64,000 nucleotides of DNA from positions 1 through 64,000 of the forward strand of contig JADLBU010000035.1 in assembly GCA_020847535.1 (NCBI GenBank), given 5' to 3'. The stretch comes from Phycisphaerales bacterium (GTDB taxonomy: Bacteria; Planctomycetota; Phycisphaerae; Phycisphaerales; UBA1924). The notes beneath the pieces were generated by a model, which was given only the letters and a program-made list of their open reading frames with translations, did not search any database and had not been told where the DNA came from. This document shows, piece after piece, positions 7,134-15,418 of this stretch. Numbering within the stretch: the first letter of the stretch is position 1; each line of letters opens with the position of its first letter. Both the position numbers and the translations under genes were made by a program.

Positions 7134-8981
7134 ATGTTGATCGCCCCGAATGTCGAGATCCCGGATGATGTTGGAGCTCAGGCCTCAAGCGTGCTAGGCA
7201 TCCGAGGCTCCGGCAAGACGAACACCGCCACTGTCCTGGTCGAGCAGCTAATCCCGCTCGGCCAGCAGATCGTGATCGTCGACCCGACCGACGTATGGTG
7301 GGGATTGCGGGCCCGCCGCGCCGCCGGCACGCCGGCTTTTCCCATTCCAATCATGGGCGGCACTCGCGGAGATATTCCGATCGCCGAGACGCCAGGCTTG
7401 GGCATCGCGATCGCCGACGCGGTCCTTGACACCGGCTTATCGATGGTGATCTCGGTACGCCATCTGTCCAAGGCGGCTCAGCGACGCGTCGTCACGGAGT
7501 TGCTCGAGCAGCTCTACCTCCGCAAGGCCAACGACCGTCGGCCTCTCTTGGTCGTGATCGACGAAGCCTCCGCATTCGTGCCACAGCGAGTGAGCGGCGA
7601 GGAAGCCCGGTGCGTTGGTGCCGTGCGAGACATCGTCCGGCTCGGCCGCGGGACCGGCTTCGGCGCCATGTTGATCGACCAGCGGCCGGCGTCGGTGAAC
7701 AAGGAAGTCTTGACCCAGGTCGACATGATGATCGTGCACCGGGTCACCAGCCCCCAGGACCGCAAGGCGATCGAAGAATGGATCGAGCACCAAGCCGACG
7801 ATGGTCACCTCAAAGAGGTGCTCAAGAGCCTGGGCGAGTTGAAGCTGGGCCAGGGGTACGTCTGGTCCCCAGTATGGGCCAACATCTTTGCGAAGGCCCA
7901 GATCGCCGAACGCGCCACCTACGACAGCTCGGCTACCCCGAAGCTGGGCAAGCCCGTTCCGCCGCCGTTTGAGTTCCTCGCGGTCGACATCGCGCCACTC
8001 CGCGACCGGCTGAAGCTGTCGGTCGAGAAGGCCCAGCAGAGCGATCCAAAGCTCATGCGGGAGGAGATCCTGAGACTCAAAAGGGAGCTTCAGGAGGCCA
8101 AGGCAAAGCCGGCGGAGTATGCTCCACCGATTGACATCGAGGACCAGATCGAAAAGGCGGTAGCCTCGGCCGCTGCGGTAGTCATGCCTCGGGCCGCCAC
8201 GATCATCGAATGCCTGAGGCAAGCGATCTCGCACGCCGAGCAGCATCACCGGTTCTTGTCCGAGCGAGCACAACGAACCACACCCGTGCCCCAAGCCGGT
8301 TCCAGCCCGGCCGGTGAGTCATACGCGGAGCCGCCAGTCCGGGCGGAAAACGGCTCCAACTTCGGCAACGGTGCCGTCGGAAGCGTGCGCGCCCGGGACC
8401 GAGGGGCCATCACCACCGCGGCGGCGGTGAACGGCACCGCCCGGGGTGGAGGGACAGCAACCTCCACCCCGCCGGCGAAGCTGGACGCCGAGCTCGGGGC
8501 CTCACACCTGAAGATCCTCGAGGCGCTGGCGTGGTGGGCCGTGGTCGGTATCCAGAAGCCCAGCCGGGCCCAGGTCGCCGGCGTGGCCGGTTACACACCG
8601 ACCGGTGGCACTTTCAACCGGTACGTCACCGCGCTCGTCTCCGCGTGCCTGGTCGAGTACCCGGAATCCGGGTTCCTCAGCCTCACGCCTGGCGGCGCAT
8701 CGAAAGCCGGCAAGCCGGCGAAGCCCCCGCGGCTGGCGGATCTGCACGCCCGGGCGCTCGATGTCCTCGAAGCTCCGCACCGCAAGGTCCTTCAGGTCCT
8801 GCTCGACGGCCGCGGCCAGCCCCTGGGCCGCACCGAGGTCGCCGAGCGAGCCGGATACGAGGCCTCGGGCGGCACGTTCAACCGGTACGCCACGCACCTG
8901 GTGAGCATGGGCATGGCGGTGTATCCGCGGAAGACCGCGATCGCCGCGGCGCCCTGGCTCTTCCCATCCGGCCTCAAATGA
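7134..8981 (+). CDS. HerA/VirB4-like ATPase with C-terminal helical repeats
   Basis: The protein is 615 residues long. Walker A is GIRGSGKT (residues 22-29), and Walker B is LLVVIDEAS near residue 142. The context LGIRGSGKTNTATVLVEQL and DPTDVWWGLRA is typical of HerA/FtsK-superfamily DNA translocases (DUF87-like). A helical linker (about 300-420) precedes a low-complexity stretch. Two copies of a repeat follow, each holding GGTFNRY followed by LVSxxxxxYP, which look like tandem winged helices. HerA enzymes pump or resect DNA. No NurA is visible here, although the MmcB-like nuclease is in the same operon. It is not a terminase, because a separate TerL is present. The stop overlaps the next start. 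Confidence 0.78.
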   Translation: MLIAPNVEIPDDVGAQASSVLGIRGSGKTNTATVLVEQLIPLGQQIVIVDPTDVWWGLRARRAAGTPAFPIPIMGGTRGDIPIAETPGLGIAIADAVLDTGLSMVISVRHLSKAAQRRVVTELLEQLYLRKANDRRPLLVVIDEASAFVPQRVSGEEARCVGAVRDIVRLGRGTGFGAMLIDQRPASVNKEVLTQVDMMIVHRVTSPQDRKAIEEWIEHQADDGHLKEVLKSLGELKLGQGYVWSPVWANIFAKAQIAERATYDSSATPKLGKPVPPPFEFLAVDIAPLRDRLKLSVEKAQQSDPKLMREEILRLKRELQEAKAKPAEYAPPIDIEDQIEKAVASAAAVVMPRAATIIECLRQAISHAEQHHRFLSERAQRTTPVPQAGSSPAGESYAEPPVRAENGSNFGNGAVGSVRARDRGAITTAAAVNGTARGGGTATSTPPAKLDAELGASHLKILEALAWWAVVGIQKPSRAQVAGVAGYTPTGGTFNRYVTALVSACLVEYPESGFLSLTPGGASKAGKPAKPPRLADLHARALDVLEAPHRKVLQVLLDGRGQPLGRTEVAERAGYEASGGTFNRYATHLVSMGMAVYPRKTAIAAAPWLFPSGLK

Positions 8982-9709
8982 GCGAGGTTGACCCCGCCAT
9001 CCTCCTCGAGCGCCTGCAGGCGGTCGCCGACGCCGAGCTGGTGACGGTTCGGGAACATCGCCGGCGCGGGGCCGGCGTGTCACCGCTGATGCAGAAGGCC
9101 GCGCTGCTGGTCATGCTCGCCCACGAAGGAGAGCTGCTCTCCAACCGCGGGCTGGCGGATCGCATGGGCGTTGGTATCGAGGCGGCGGTCACCGTAATCC
9201 AGGCCCTCTACCGCCAGGGCTTCATCGTGATCCGCGGCGAATCCAGAACTCGCCGGCGGTTCATCGTCGCCGGCAAGGCCCTCACGAGCCAGGCGACGGC
9301 GACGCCGTGCTGGACCAAGGGCGGGCCTGGCCCAGACACGTTCCGCCGGCGGCAGTATTACCTCACGGCGCGGCGGAAGCGGGCACTGGCGGCCGAGGCC
9401 TGCAGCCCAGAGGAGCGAGCCATGACGTCTGACGAGGCAGCGGCGGTCCTGTACAGCGCCATGAGGGAGCTTGGCATCGATCCCGACGAGAAGGCACGCA
9501 TCCGAGGCGACGGCCGTGGCCGCGGCGAGACCCAGCTCCGAGACCGGCTCGTTCTGTACCTCCGGGACGTCAAGGCGATGAGCTGGCCGGCGATCGCGTT
9601 TGCCATCCGCGGCGATCCCAAGAAGCACGTGACCTGCCTGACCGCCTACGGCCGGCTGAAGCGGCGCATCCCCGATGAAGGGAACGCCGCCGGCGGTGAG
9701 GCAACGTAG
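8978..9709 (+). CDS. Winged-helix protein with DnaA domain IV-like C-terminus
   Basis: The protein is 243 residues. Residues about 30-100 resemble a winged helix (LLVMLAHEGELLSNRGLADR, AVTVIQALYRQGFIVIRGE). The last 60 residues (RDRLVLYLRDVKAMSWPAIA, GDPKKHVTCLTAYGRLKRR) resemble the DnaA C-terminal DNA-binding domain, which reads DnaA boxes. There is no AAA+ domain. An internal ATG at 9422, preceded by agaggagcg, could give a separate DnaA-C-like product. The start at 8978 overlaps the HerA-like stop. It may be the prophage's origin-binding or regulatory protein, which is inference from fold and position. Confidence 0.62.
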   Translation: MSEVDPAILLERLQAVADAELVTVREHRRRGAGVSPLMQKAALLVMLAHEGELLSNRGLADRMGVGIEAAVTVIQALYRQGFIVIRGESRTRRRFIVAGKALTSQATATPCWTKGGPGPDTFRRRQYYLTARRKRALAAEACSPEERAMTSDEAAAVLYSAMRELGIDPDEKARIRGDGRGRGETQLRDRLVLYLRDVKAMSWPAIAFAIRGDPKKHVTCLTAYGRLKRRIPDEGNAAGGEAT

Positions 9710-9736
9710 CAGCATGCCGGCGGCCAGGAGTCTGCC

Positions 9737-10351
9737 ATGCTGGGCATCACCCTTCCTCGCGCCCGTTTCCGTGAACTGCTGGTATTCCTCTTCGCCGCGG
9801 CGATCGCCTGTCTGTGCGGGCCGGCCGGCTGCACCGAGATCGGCGGCGAGTACCGCCAGAATGCGGAGTACACCAAGGCCAACCCGCGATCGCCAAACCG
9901 GATCGGACTCGCCCAGGCGGACGACGGCGGCGGCCGCAAGTGGAACTACAACCTCGAATCCGCCGCGGCAGCGGCCTACACCGAGTTCAACCCCGACGGC
10001 TCGATGACGCGGGCGGCACAGGGGACCCCGACCCGCGACCTGTTCGTCCAGCTCCCCAACGGGATGAAGATGACCTGGAGCTCGGGCGCAGACCTCCAGC
10101 TCAAGGGGTTCCACCTCGAGCAACAGGGCGCCAACCAATTCACTGCCTCGGCCGACGAGTTCTCGACGCTCACCAGCTCGCCGCAGAAGGCCATGAACCA
10201 GTCGCTCGAGGCGCTTGTGCCGGCGTGGAACGCGCTGACCGATGCCGAGCGTGAGGCGCGGCTGAGAGAGCTCGAGGTCTCGGCCGAGCTCGGCGACACC
10301 ATCGCCCCCCTGCTCCTGACGTTCCTCCGCAGCCTCGGCGGAGGGCTGTGA
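9737..10351 (+). CDS. Putative phage lipoprotein
   Basis: This 204-residue protein has a basic start, a hydrophobic core (LLVFLFAAAIACLC) and a lipobox-like PAGC with Cys32, so it is probably lipidated and exported. The mature part is polar, with LPNGMKMTWSSGADLQLKGF suggesting a beta strand pair. The C-terminal helix region ends in a mildly hydrophobic LLLTFLRSLGGG. Located between the early genes and a holin-like protein, it could be a spanin-type or exclusion lipoprotein. The family was not recognised. Confidence 0.62.
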   Translation: MLGITLPRARFRELLVFLFAAAIACLCGPAGCTEIGGEYRQNAEYTKANPRSPNRIGLAQADDGGGRKWNYNLESAAAAAYTEFNPDGSMTRAAQGTPTRDLFVQLPNGMKMTWSSGADLQLKGFHLEQQGANQFTASADEFSTLTSSPQKAMNQSLEALVPAWNALTDAEREARLRELEVSAELGDTIAPLLLTFLRSLGGGL

Positions 10352-10647
10352 TGGACCCAGCGACGTTCAAGGTGATGCTGGACGCGGGCAACTTCGGCCT
10401 GCTGGCGGTGATGTTGATCTGGGGACTACCCAAGCTCCTTGATCGGTTCGACCGTAACGCGGACAAGCGTGATGCCACGTTCCGCGAGGAGATGCAGGCA
10501 GAACGAGAAGCCCACACCAAGGAACGCGCCGACGACCGCCAGGCGTTCACCGAAGCGATCGACCGCAACTCCAAGGCCGTAGAGGCCAACACCACCGAGA
10601 CCAAAGCGCTGGCGGAGCTGGTCCGCAAGCAAACCGCAAAGGGTTGA
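10348..10647 (+). CDS. Small membrane protein, holin-like
   Basis: This 99-residue protein has one N-terminal membrane segment (GNFGLLAVMLIWGLPKLL, about residues 13-30) and then a long charged helix (residues 33-95) typical of BhlA-type or other class III-like holins, which have an N-terminal anchor and a charged coiled-coil tail. GTG at 10348 and ATG at 10351 are both usable; the ATG overlaps the lipoprotein stop. Its neighbour lipoprotein would fit a lysis pair, but no endolysin is seen beside it, so the holin label is tentative. Confidence 0.6.
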   Translation: MMDPATFKVMLDAGNFGLLAVMLIWGLPKLLDRFDRNADKRDATFREEMQAEREAHTKERADDRQAFTEAIDRNSKAVEANTTETKALAELVRKQTAKG

Positions 10648-10651
10648 ATCC

Positions 10652-12244
10652 ATGATCGCTTATCGATTGGATCTCTGCGCCGCGGCCGTCTTTGCCGCGG
10701 CGGGATGTGCCGCGATGTTTGTCGGCGACTCAAAGACCGCCGACGACTCCACCGACGCCAACAACGCTTACAACTTTGCCCGCGGCATGACCGGCGTGCC
10801 GATCGTGGGCCGCGGCTGTAAAGCCTACAACGGCGGCGGCACGTACTCCGCGTCGCTGTCGGAGAGTGCGGGCTCAACCAGCGTCTTCACGGCCAGGGCT
10901 CCCGGCGCCACCTTCAACGGCGGCTGGCACGGCATCAACCCGGTCAACGTGCGTGAGTTCCGCTGGTCGACTGGTGTTGCCGACTTCGGATCGCCGCCGG
11001 TGACCGCCAACCTCAACGACGTCGACAACTACGGTGACTCAGATCCCTGGGAAGGCAAATCCGTGATGGCACGGTTTATCTACCTCCAGGACAACCTGAT
11101 GGTTGACACCGTCCGCGCCCAGGCGATGCGCAACAACGTCGACGTGGGGTCAGCACCCGACACCTCGCTGCTGGGCACCACCCAGATCAAGTACGTCGAC
11201 ATGGACTGCGGCAGCGGGTCGGGCTTCCCAGGCATGCGAGTGCGGTTCGGCACCGGCGTTGACGAAACCAACAAGTACCTCGTCCCGATGGGGTTCTACT
11301 TCTACGCCCACAGCGGCGGCACTCGCCTGCCCGGCCTGTCCTTTGGCCAGATGGGTATCGGCGGGTACAACTCGTCCGACATCCTGGCCATGCTCGGCGG
11401 CGGTGGATCGCCGACGTGCACAAAGGCAAACGCCAGGGCCTGGCTCGAGGCGATGGGTAAGCCCAACCTCTTCATCGTGGACATGTTCACGAACCCCGCC
11501 GGCACGGAGTACAACGACCTGGCGGCCGGCACGCTGACTTCCACGATCGCCGCCGTTCAGGCCGTCTACGACGTCATCGCCGAGCACTGCTCGCTCTACT
11601 CGACAGGCGCGGTGACGCCGACGGTGCTGTTCCTCAATCCACACCAAAGCCAGCTCATGACCAGGACGGTCTGCGAGAACCGCTGGCTGGCGATCCTGGC
11701 GGCGTGCCAGACGCGTTCGCGTGCATGCTGCTTCGACATGTACGGATGCTGCTCGAAGCAGCCCAATGCCTGTACGGTGACGATCACCGGCACTCCCACC
11801 GGCGGCACGTTCAAGCTCAGCCTGGGCGCAACCGAGAGCGGCGCGATCGCGTACAACGCCACGGCCGCCCAGGTCGAGACCGCGCTCGAGGCGATGGCGA
11901 ACATCAGCGGCGACGGCAAGGTCGTTGTCAGCGGCGGCCCAGGACCTGGCACCCCCTACGTCGTGCAGCTCATCGGTACCTACTCGAGGACGAACGAGCT
12001 GAACACCACGCCCGGGTCGACCACAAGGCTTCAGACCACGTCGATCGCGCTCACCGGCGGATCATCCCCGACCGCAACCGTGACACTCAACGGGCCGTGG
12101 TACCTGGCCGACGGCACCCACCCATCCCAGACATCCGGCGCATACGAAGGCGGCATTCTGGCCACGGCGATCCGTGCCGCCGCCGCCGACAGCGGCATCG
12201 CATCCTCGGCCGGCGGAGCCAATGTCCTCGGCGTCGGGTTCTGA
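10652..12244 (+). CDS. SGNH/GDSL hydrolase with inserted beta domain, likely head-spike enzyme
   Basis: The protein is 530 residues. An alanine-rich hydrophobic N-terminus leads directly into FVGDSKTADD, giving the block-I serine at S27. The block-V motif ADGTHPS supplies D487 and H490. Such enzymes remove O-acyl groups from polysaccharide. Between the two blocks, residues about 375-470 form a separate beta domain (TPTGGTFKLSL, AIAYNATAAQVETALEAM, GGPGPGTPYVVQL), a repeat-type module common in phage fibres, so the catalytic domain is interrupted. The next gene is a spike base protein, so a capsid-spike esterase that acts on host surface sugar is more likely than a lysis enzyme. Confidence 0.8.
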   Translation: MIAYRLDLCAAAVFAAAGCAAMFVGDSKTADDSTDANNAYNFARGMTGVPIVGRGCKAYNGGGTYSASLSESAGSTSVFTARAPGATFNGGWHGINPVNVREFRWSTGVADFGSPPVTANLNDVDNYGDSDPWEGKSVMARFIYLQDNLMVDTVRAQAMRNNVDVGSAPDTSLLGTTQIKYVDMDCGSGSGFPGMRVRFGTGVDETNKYLVPMGFYFYAHSGGTRLPGLSFGQMGIGGYNSSDILAMLGGGGSPTCTKANARAWLEAMGKPNLFIVDMFTNPAGTEYNDLAAGTLTSTIAAVQAVYDVIAEHCSLYSTGAVTPTVLFLNPHQSQLMTRTVCENRWLAILAACQTRSRACCFDMYGCCSKQPNACTVTITGTPTGGTFKLSLGATESGAIAYNATAAQVETALEAMANISGDGKVVVSGGPGPGTPYVVQLIGTYSRTNELNTTPGSTTRLQTTSIALTGGSSPTATVTLNGPWYLADGTHPSQTSGAYEGGILATAIRAAAADSGIASSAGGANVLGVGF

Positions 12245-12265
12245 ACCGTTCCTCAGGAGATCACC

Positions 12266-12526
12266 GTGGCAGACAACGTCAGTACGAGGCAGCCGGGCCT
12301 CAGCTCGCCGGCACGCAACATCGCGCTCGTGACGCCCGACGACGCCAACGACCTGCCGAACGTGGCTAAGGCGATCGAGGTGCAGACCGCGGGCAACATC
12401 CAGCTCACGACCGTGGGCGGCGTCACCATCACCAAGTACTTCGGGGTCGGGTATCACCCGCTGTCGGTGAAGCGCATCTGGAGCGCGAGCACCACGGCCT
12501 CGGGCATCTATGCCCTCTACGACTGA
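12266..12526 (+). CDS. Spike base protein, Rcc01079 family
   Basis: This 86-residue protein closely follows the pattern of the gene transfer agent head-spike base protein Rcc01079: LSSPARNIALVTPDDANDLP, AIEVQTAGNIQL, then LSVKRIWSASTTASGIYALYD. These proteins seat a receptor or polysaccharide-binding spike on the capsid. The GTG start has cctcaggagatc upstream. Its stop overlaps the HNH gene start. Together with the upstream SGNH hydrolase it makes a two-gene head-spike module. Confidence 0.82.
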   Translation: MADNVSTRQPGLSSPARNIALVTPDDANDLPNVAKAIEVQTAGNIQLTTVGGVTITKYFGVGYHPLSVKRIWSASTTASGIYALYD

Positions 12527-12930
12527 TGCCCGGAGGCTTCCCCCATCCCTGCGGCTGGCCAGGCTGCGGTCGCGCCACGACCGATCGCTATTGCTCCAAG
12601 CACGCGGATCGACAGCAGCCGGCGACGCCGTGGCGTACCTCGAGGGAGTCGGCCCACAAGCGCGGTTACGGCGCGGACTGGCGGCGACTGCGGACGGTCA
12701 TCATCGCCCGCGATCCCATCTGCAAGGTGTGCACGCGAGCACCCAGCACGACGGTCGATCACATCGTTTCCAAAGCCCTTGGAGGCGACGACAGCGAGGC
12801 CAATCTCAGGGGACTCTGCGCTACCTGCCACAAGCGGAAGACGGGCCAGGACGCCGCTGCGGGCCGCCGTGAGGCCGCTAGAGCGCGCCGCGCCAAGGGG
12901 GTAGGGGGTCAAAATACCAGGGGGTTTTGA
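12526..12930 (+). CDS. HNH endonuclease beside terminase
   Basis: This 134-residue protein is an HNH nuclease. Paired cysteines CKVC, then the HNH core (TVDHIVSKALGGD, NLRGLCATCHKRKTG), give a zinc-stabilised beta-beta-alpha metal site. The N-terminal CGWPGCGRATTDRYCSKH is a further zinc knuckle. HNH proteins directly before terminase are typical of cos-type HK97-like phages, where they help terminase cut concatemers. The ATG overlaps the spike base stop. Confidence 0.9.
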   Translation: MPGGFPHPCGWPGCGRATTDRYCSKHADRQQPATPWRTSRESAHKRGYGADWRRLRTVIIARDPICKVCTRAPSTTVDHIVSKALGGDDSEANLRGLCATCHKRKTGQDAAAGRREAARARRAKGVGGQNTRGF

Positions 12931-13074
12931 CCAAGGACCGCGTCGCAGGCGTTGTAAACGCGGGCGCAGGTTTTGAAAAATCGGGGGGTCGACCATCTTC
13001 CCCGCCCCTCCCCGGCCTGTCAAATCCGCCTTCTGACGCCCGCAAGGGCGATTCTGGTCGATTCGAAACCCGTC

Positions 13075-13632
13075 ATGGGACGTCGAGGACCTGCCCCAAC
13101 TCCGACCGCGCTCAAGCTCGCCTCCGGCAACCCTGGCCGGCGACCGATCAACACGCGCGAAGTCGTCCCGCCGGCGGGGATGCCCGAGGCCCCGGACTTC
13201 CTCAACGAGCTGGGGAAGAAGTACTGGGATCGCCTGGTCCCCGAGATGACCGCCTGCGGCCTGGCGCGGAAGATCGACGCGATCGCCCTGGCCAGATACT
13301 GCGACATGCTCGCCCAGTGGGTCCAGATCCGGCGATTCCTCGAACAGCACGGGCCCACGCATGCCGTCCGCGGCGAACCCGGCATGAACGAGAAGGGCGA
13401 GGCCGTGCCTGGGCGAGTACTCGGATTCCGCGCGTACCCCCAGGTCAGCGTCTGCCTGCGACTGCAACAGCAGCTGATCACGATGGAGCGGGAGTTCGGC
13501 CTGACGCCGGCGGCGCGGACCAGGATTCACACCGCGGAGGAGGCCGGCATCAAGGATGCCCAGAGCCAGCAGGACGTCGACGCCCTGCGGCGCAAGTTCA
13601 TGTTCCCCGGCGCCCAGGCCCAGGGGGCCTAG
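13075..13632 (+). CDS. terS: Terminase small subunit, P27 family
   Basis: This 185-residue protein starts with the family's hallmark GRRGPAPTPTALKLASGNPG, with LNELGKKYWDRLVPEM following. P27-type small subunits recognise phage DNA and load it on the large subunit. The start at 13075 was chosen because of that signature; the open frame extends 102 bp further upstream without similarity. It ends 3 bp before the TerL start. The 144-bp gap after the HNH gene holds no gene and could include the cos site. Confidence 0.92.
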   Translation: MGRRGPAPTPTALKLASGNPGRRPINTREVVPPAGMPEAPDFLNELGKKYWDRLVPEMTACGLARKIDAIALARYCDMLAQWVQIRRFLEQHGPTHAVRGEPGMNEKGEAVPGRVLGFRAYPQVSVCLRLQQQLITMEREFGLTPAARTRIHTAEEAGIKDAQSQQDVDALRRKFMFPGAQAQGA

Positions 13633-13635
13633 CCC

Positions 13636-15225
13636 TTGCCCCCACTACAGAAGGTCACCACCAAGAAGGGCCTGTACTGGTTCGACGACGCCGCGGCCGA
13701 CCGCGTGTGCGAGTTCTTCGAGCAATGCCTGAAGCACTCGAAGGGCGAGTGGCAGGGCCAGCCGTTCATCCTCCAGGATTGGCAGCGTCACCACCTGCGG
13801 CAGCTCTTCGGCTGGAAGCGCCGGAACGGCCAGCGGCGGTTCACCCGGACCTATTGGGAGATCCCGCGAAAGAACGGCAAGAGCACGCTGGCGGCCGGCG
13901 TCGTGTGCTACCTGGCGACCTCCGACGGCGAGCCCGGCGCCGAGGTGTACACCGCCGCCAACGACAAGACCCAGGCGAAGATCGTGTTCACCGAGGCCGC
14001 GAGAATGTGGCGGCAGTCCCCGGTGCTGGGTGACCTGGGCAAGGTGTATGACTCGACCGCGACGATCGTGGTTCCGACGACGCTCTCGTACATCCAAGCG
14101 CTCAGCTCGGAGAGCAAGACCAAGGACGGCCTGAACCCTCACGGCCTGGTCATCGACGAGCTGCATGAGATGAACGACCGGCCGCTGCTGGACAAGCTGA
14201 CCTCAGCCCAGGGCGCCCGCCGGCAGCCGCTCACCTTCATGGCGACCACCGCCGGCAGCAACCTGGTGAGCATCTGCTACGAGAAGCGAAAGCACGCGAT
14301 CAACGTGCTGACAGGCGCGGTCGAGGACGACCAGCTCTACGCCGTGGTGTACGGCGCCGACGAGAAGGACGACTGGCACTCCGTCGAGACCTGGAAGAAG
14401 GCCAACCCCGGGTATGGCGTGTCGGCCAAGGAAGACCGCATCCGCGAGGCGTACCAGGAAGCGATCTCGACGCCGAGCGAAGAAAACAAGTTCAAGCGGT
14501 ACCACCTCAACATCTGGACCGAGCAGGCCGAACGCTGGCTGTCGCTCGACCCATGGGACGCCTGCGCCGGCACCATCAACCTCGAGGAGCTGGTCGGATG
14601 GGAGAACGTCATCGGCCTGGACCTGGGCAGCACCAACGACCTGGCGGCCGCGGTGCATCTCTTCCGCGACCCCACGACCAGGCGGGTCGTGGCGATTCCC
14701 CGGTTCTGGCTCCCCGAGGAGAACATCGAGAGTCTCGAGCGCCGGCACAACGTGCCGTACCGGGCATGGGCGAAGCAGGGCTTCATCACCCTCACGCGCG
14801 GCAGCCGCATCGATTACCGCTACATCGAGGACACGCTGCTCGAGCTGGACCAGAAGTACTCGCCCAGGTCGATCGGCTTTGACCCCTGGAACGCCCAGGA
14901 CCTGTGCAACCGGCTCCTCGAGGATCACGGCCTCCCGATGGTGGTCGTGCGCCAGGGCTTTGCCACCATGTCGCCGGCATCCAAAGAGACCGAGCGGATG
15001 ATCGTCGCCGGCGAGTTCATCCAGACCAAGCACCCGATCCTCCGCTGGCACCTGGCCAACGTGGCGATCGTCCGGGACCGCAACGAGAACATCATGCCGA
15101 CGAAGGAGAAATCGGCCGAAAAGATCGACGGAGCCGTCGCGCTGATCATCGCGGTCAGCCGGCTCATGTCCCCCGACGACGGGCGATCGGTCTATGAGGA
15201 CCGCGAACCCATCTCGCTGGAGTAG
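13636..15225 (+). CDS. terL: Terminase large subunit
   Basis: This 529-residue packaging motor has the ATPase half with PRKNGKST (residues 77-84, Walker A variant) and GLVIDELHE (D174, E175, Walker B and catalytic carboxylate), then ATTAGSN as coupling motif. The nuclease half contains VIGLDLGSTNDLAA, FDPWNA and EKIDGAVALI, supplying the metal-binding acidic residues. This is the HK97/phiC31-like terminase_1 group paired with P27 small subunits. The start is TTG at 13636; leading PPLQKVTTKKGLYW fits the family N-terminus. Length is normal. Confidence 0.95.
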   Translation: MPPLQKVTTKKGLYWFDDAAADRVCEFFEQCLKHSKGEWQGQPFILQDWQRHHLRQLFGWKRRNGQRRFTRTYWEIPRKNGKSTLAAGVVCYLATSDGEPGAEVYTAANDKTQAKIVFTEAARMWRQSPVLGDLGKVYDSTATIVVPTTLSYIQALSSESKTKDGLNPHGLVIDELHEMNDRPLLDKLTSAQGARRQPLTFMATTAGSNLVSICYEKRKHAINVLTGAVEDDQLYAVVYGADEKDDWHSVETWKKANPGYGVSAKEDRIREAYQEAISTPSEENKFKRYHLNIWTEQAERWLSLDPWDACAGTINLEELVGWENVIGLDLGSTNDLAAAVHLFRDPTTRRVVAIPRFWLPEENIESLERRHNVPYRAWAKQGFITLTRGSRIDYRYIEDTLLELDQKYSPRSIGFDPWNAQDLCNRLLEDHGLPMVVVRQGFATMSPASKETERMIVAGEFIQTKHPILRWHLANVAIVRDRNENIMPTKEKSAEKIDGAVALIIAVSRLMSPDDGRSVYEDREPISLE

Positions 15226-15235
15226 GAGCCCGGCA

Positions 15236-15415
15236 TTGCACCTTGACGGCTTCGACGTGGTCACGCTGCTGGGTCTTGCCATGCTCGGCGTCGGCGTGTG
15301 GATGCTCAGCCCCGCCTGGTCCCTGATCGTGATCGGCAGCCTCCTCACCGCCTGGGGTCTGCGGGCATCGGCCGCGGCGGCCTCGCGTCGCAAGGCCAAC
15401 AAAGACGGGGAGTGA
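15236..15415 (+). CDS. Small two-helix membrane protein
   Basis: This 59-residue product assumes a TTG start at 15236, chosen for its taggag Shine-Dalgarno. Two hydrophobic segments (VVTLLGLAMLGVGVWML and WSLIVIGSLLTAWGL) are separated by a short turn and followed by a basic tail. Small membrane genes between TerL and portal are common in HK97-like phages; some could be holins or exclusion proteins. The family was not recognised. Confidence 0.6.
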   Translation: MHLDGFDVVTLLGLAMLGVGVWMLSPAWSLIVIGSLLTAWGLRASAAAASRRKANKDGE

Positions 15416-15418
15416 TTC

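Noticed and set aside
9422..9709. Separate DnaA-C-like gene starting at 9,422
   Set aside because: A ribosome site exists, but the frame is continuous with the winged-helix part; it is kept as one gene with an alternative start noted.
10348..12244. Lysis cassette including the SGNH hydrolase
   Set aside because: The next gene is a head-spike base protein and SGNH enzymes deacylate sugars, so the spike reading fits better; only the small membrane protein remains holin-like.
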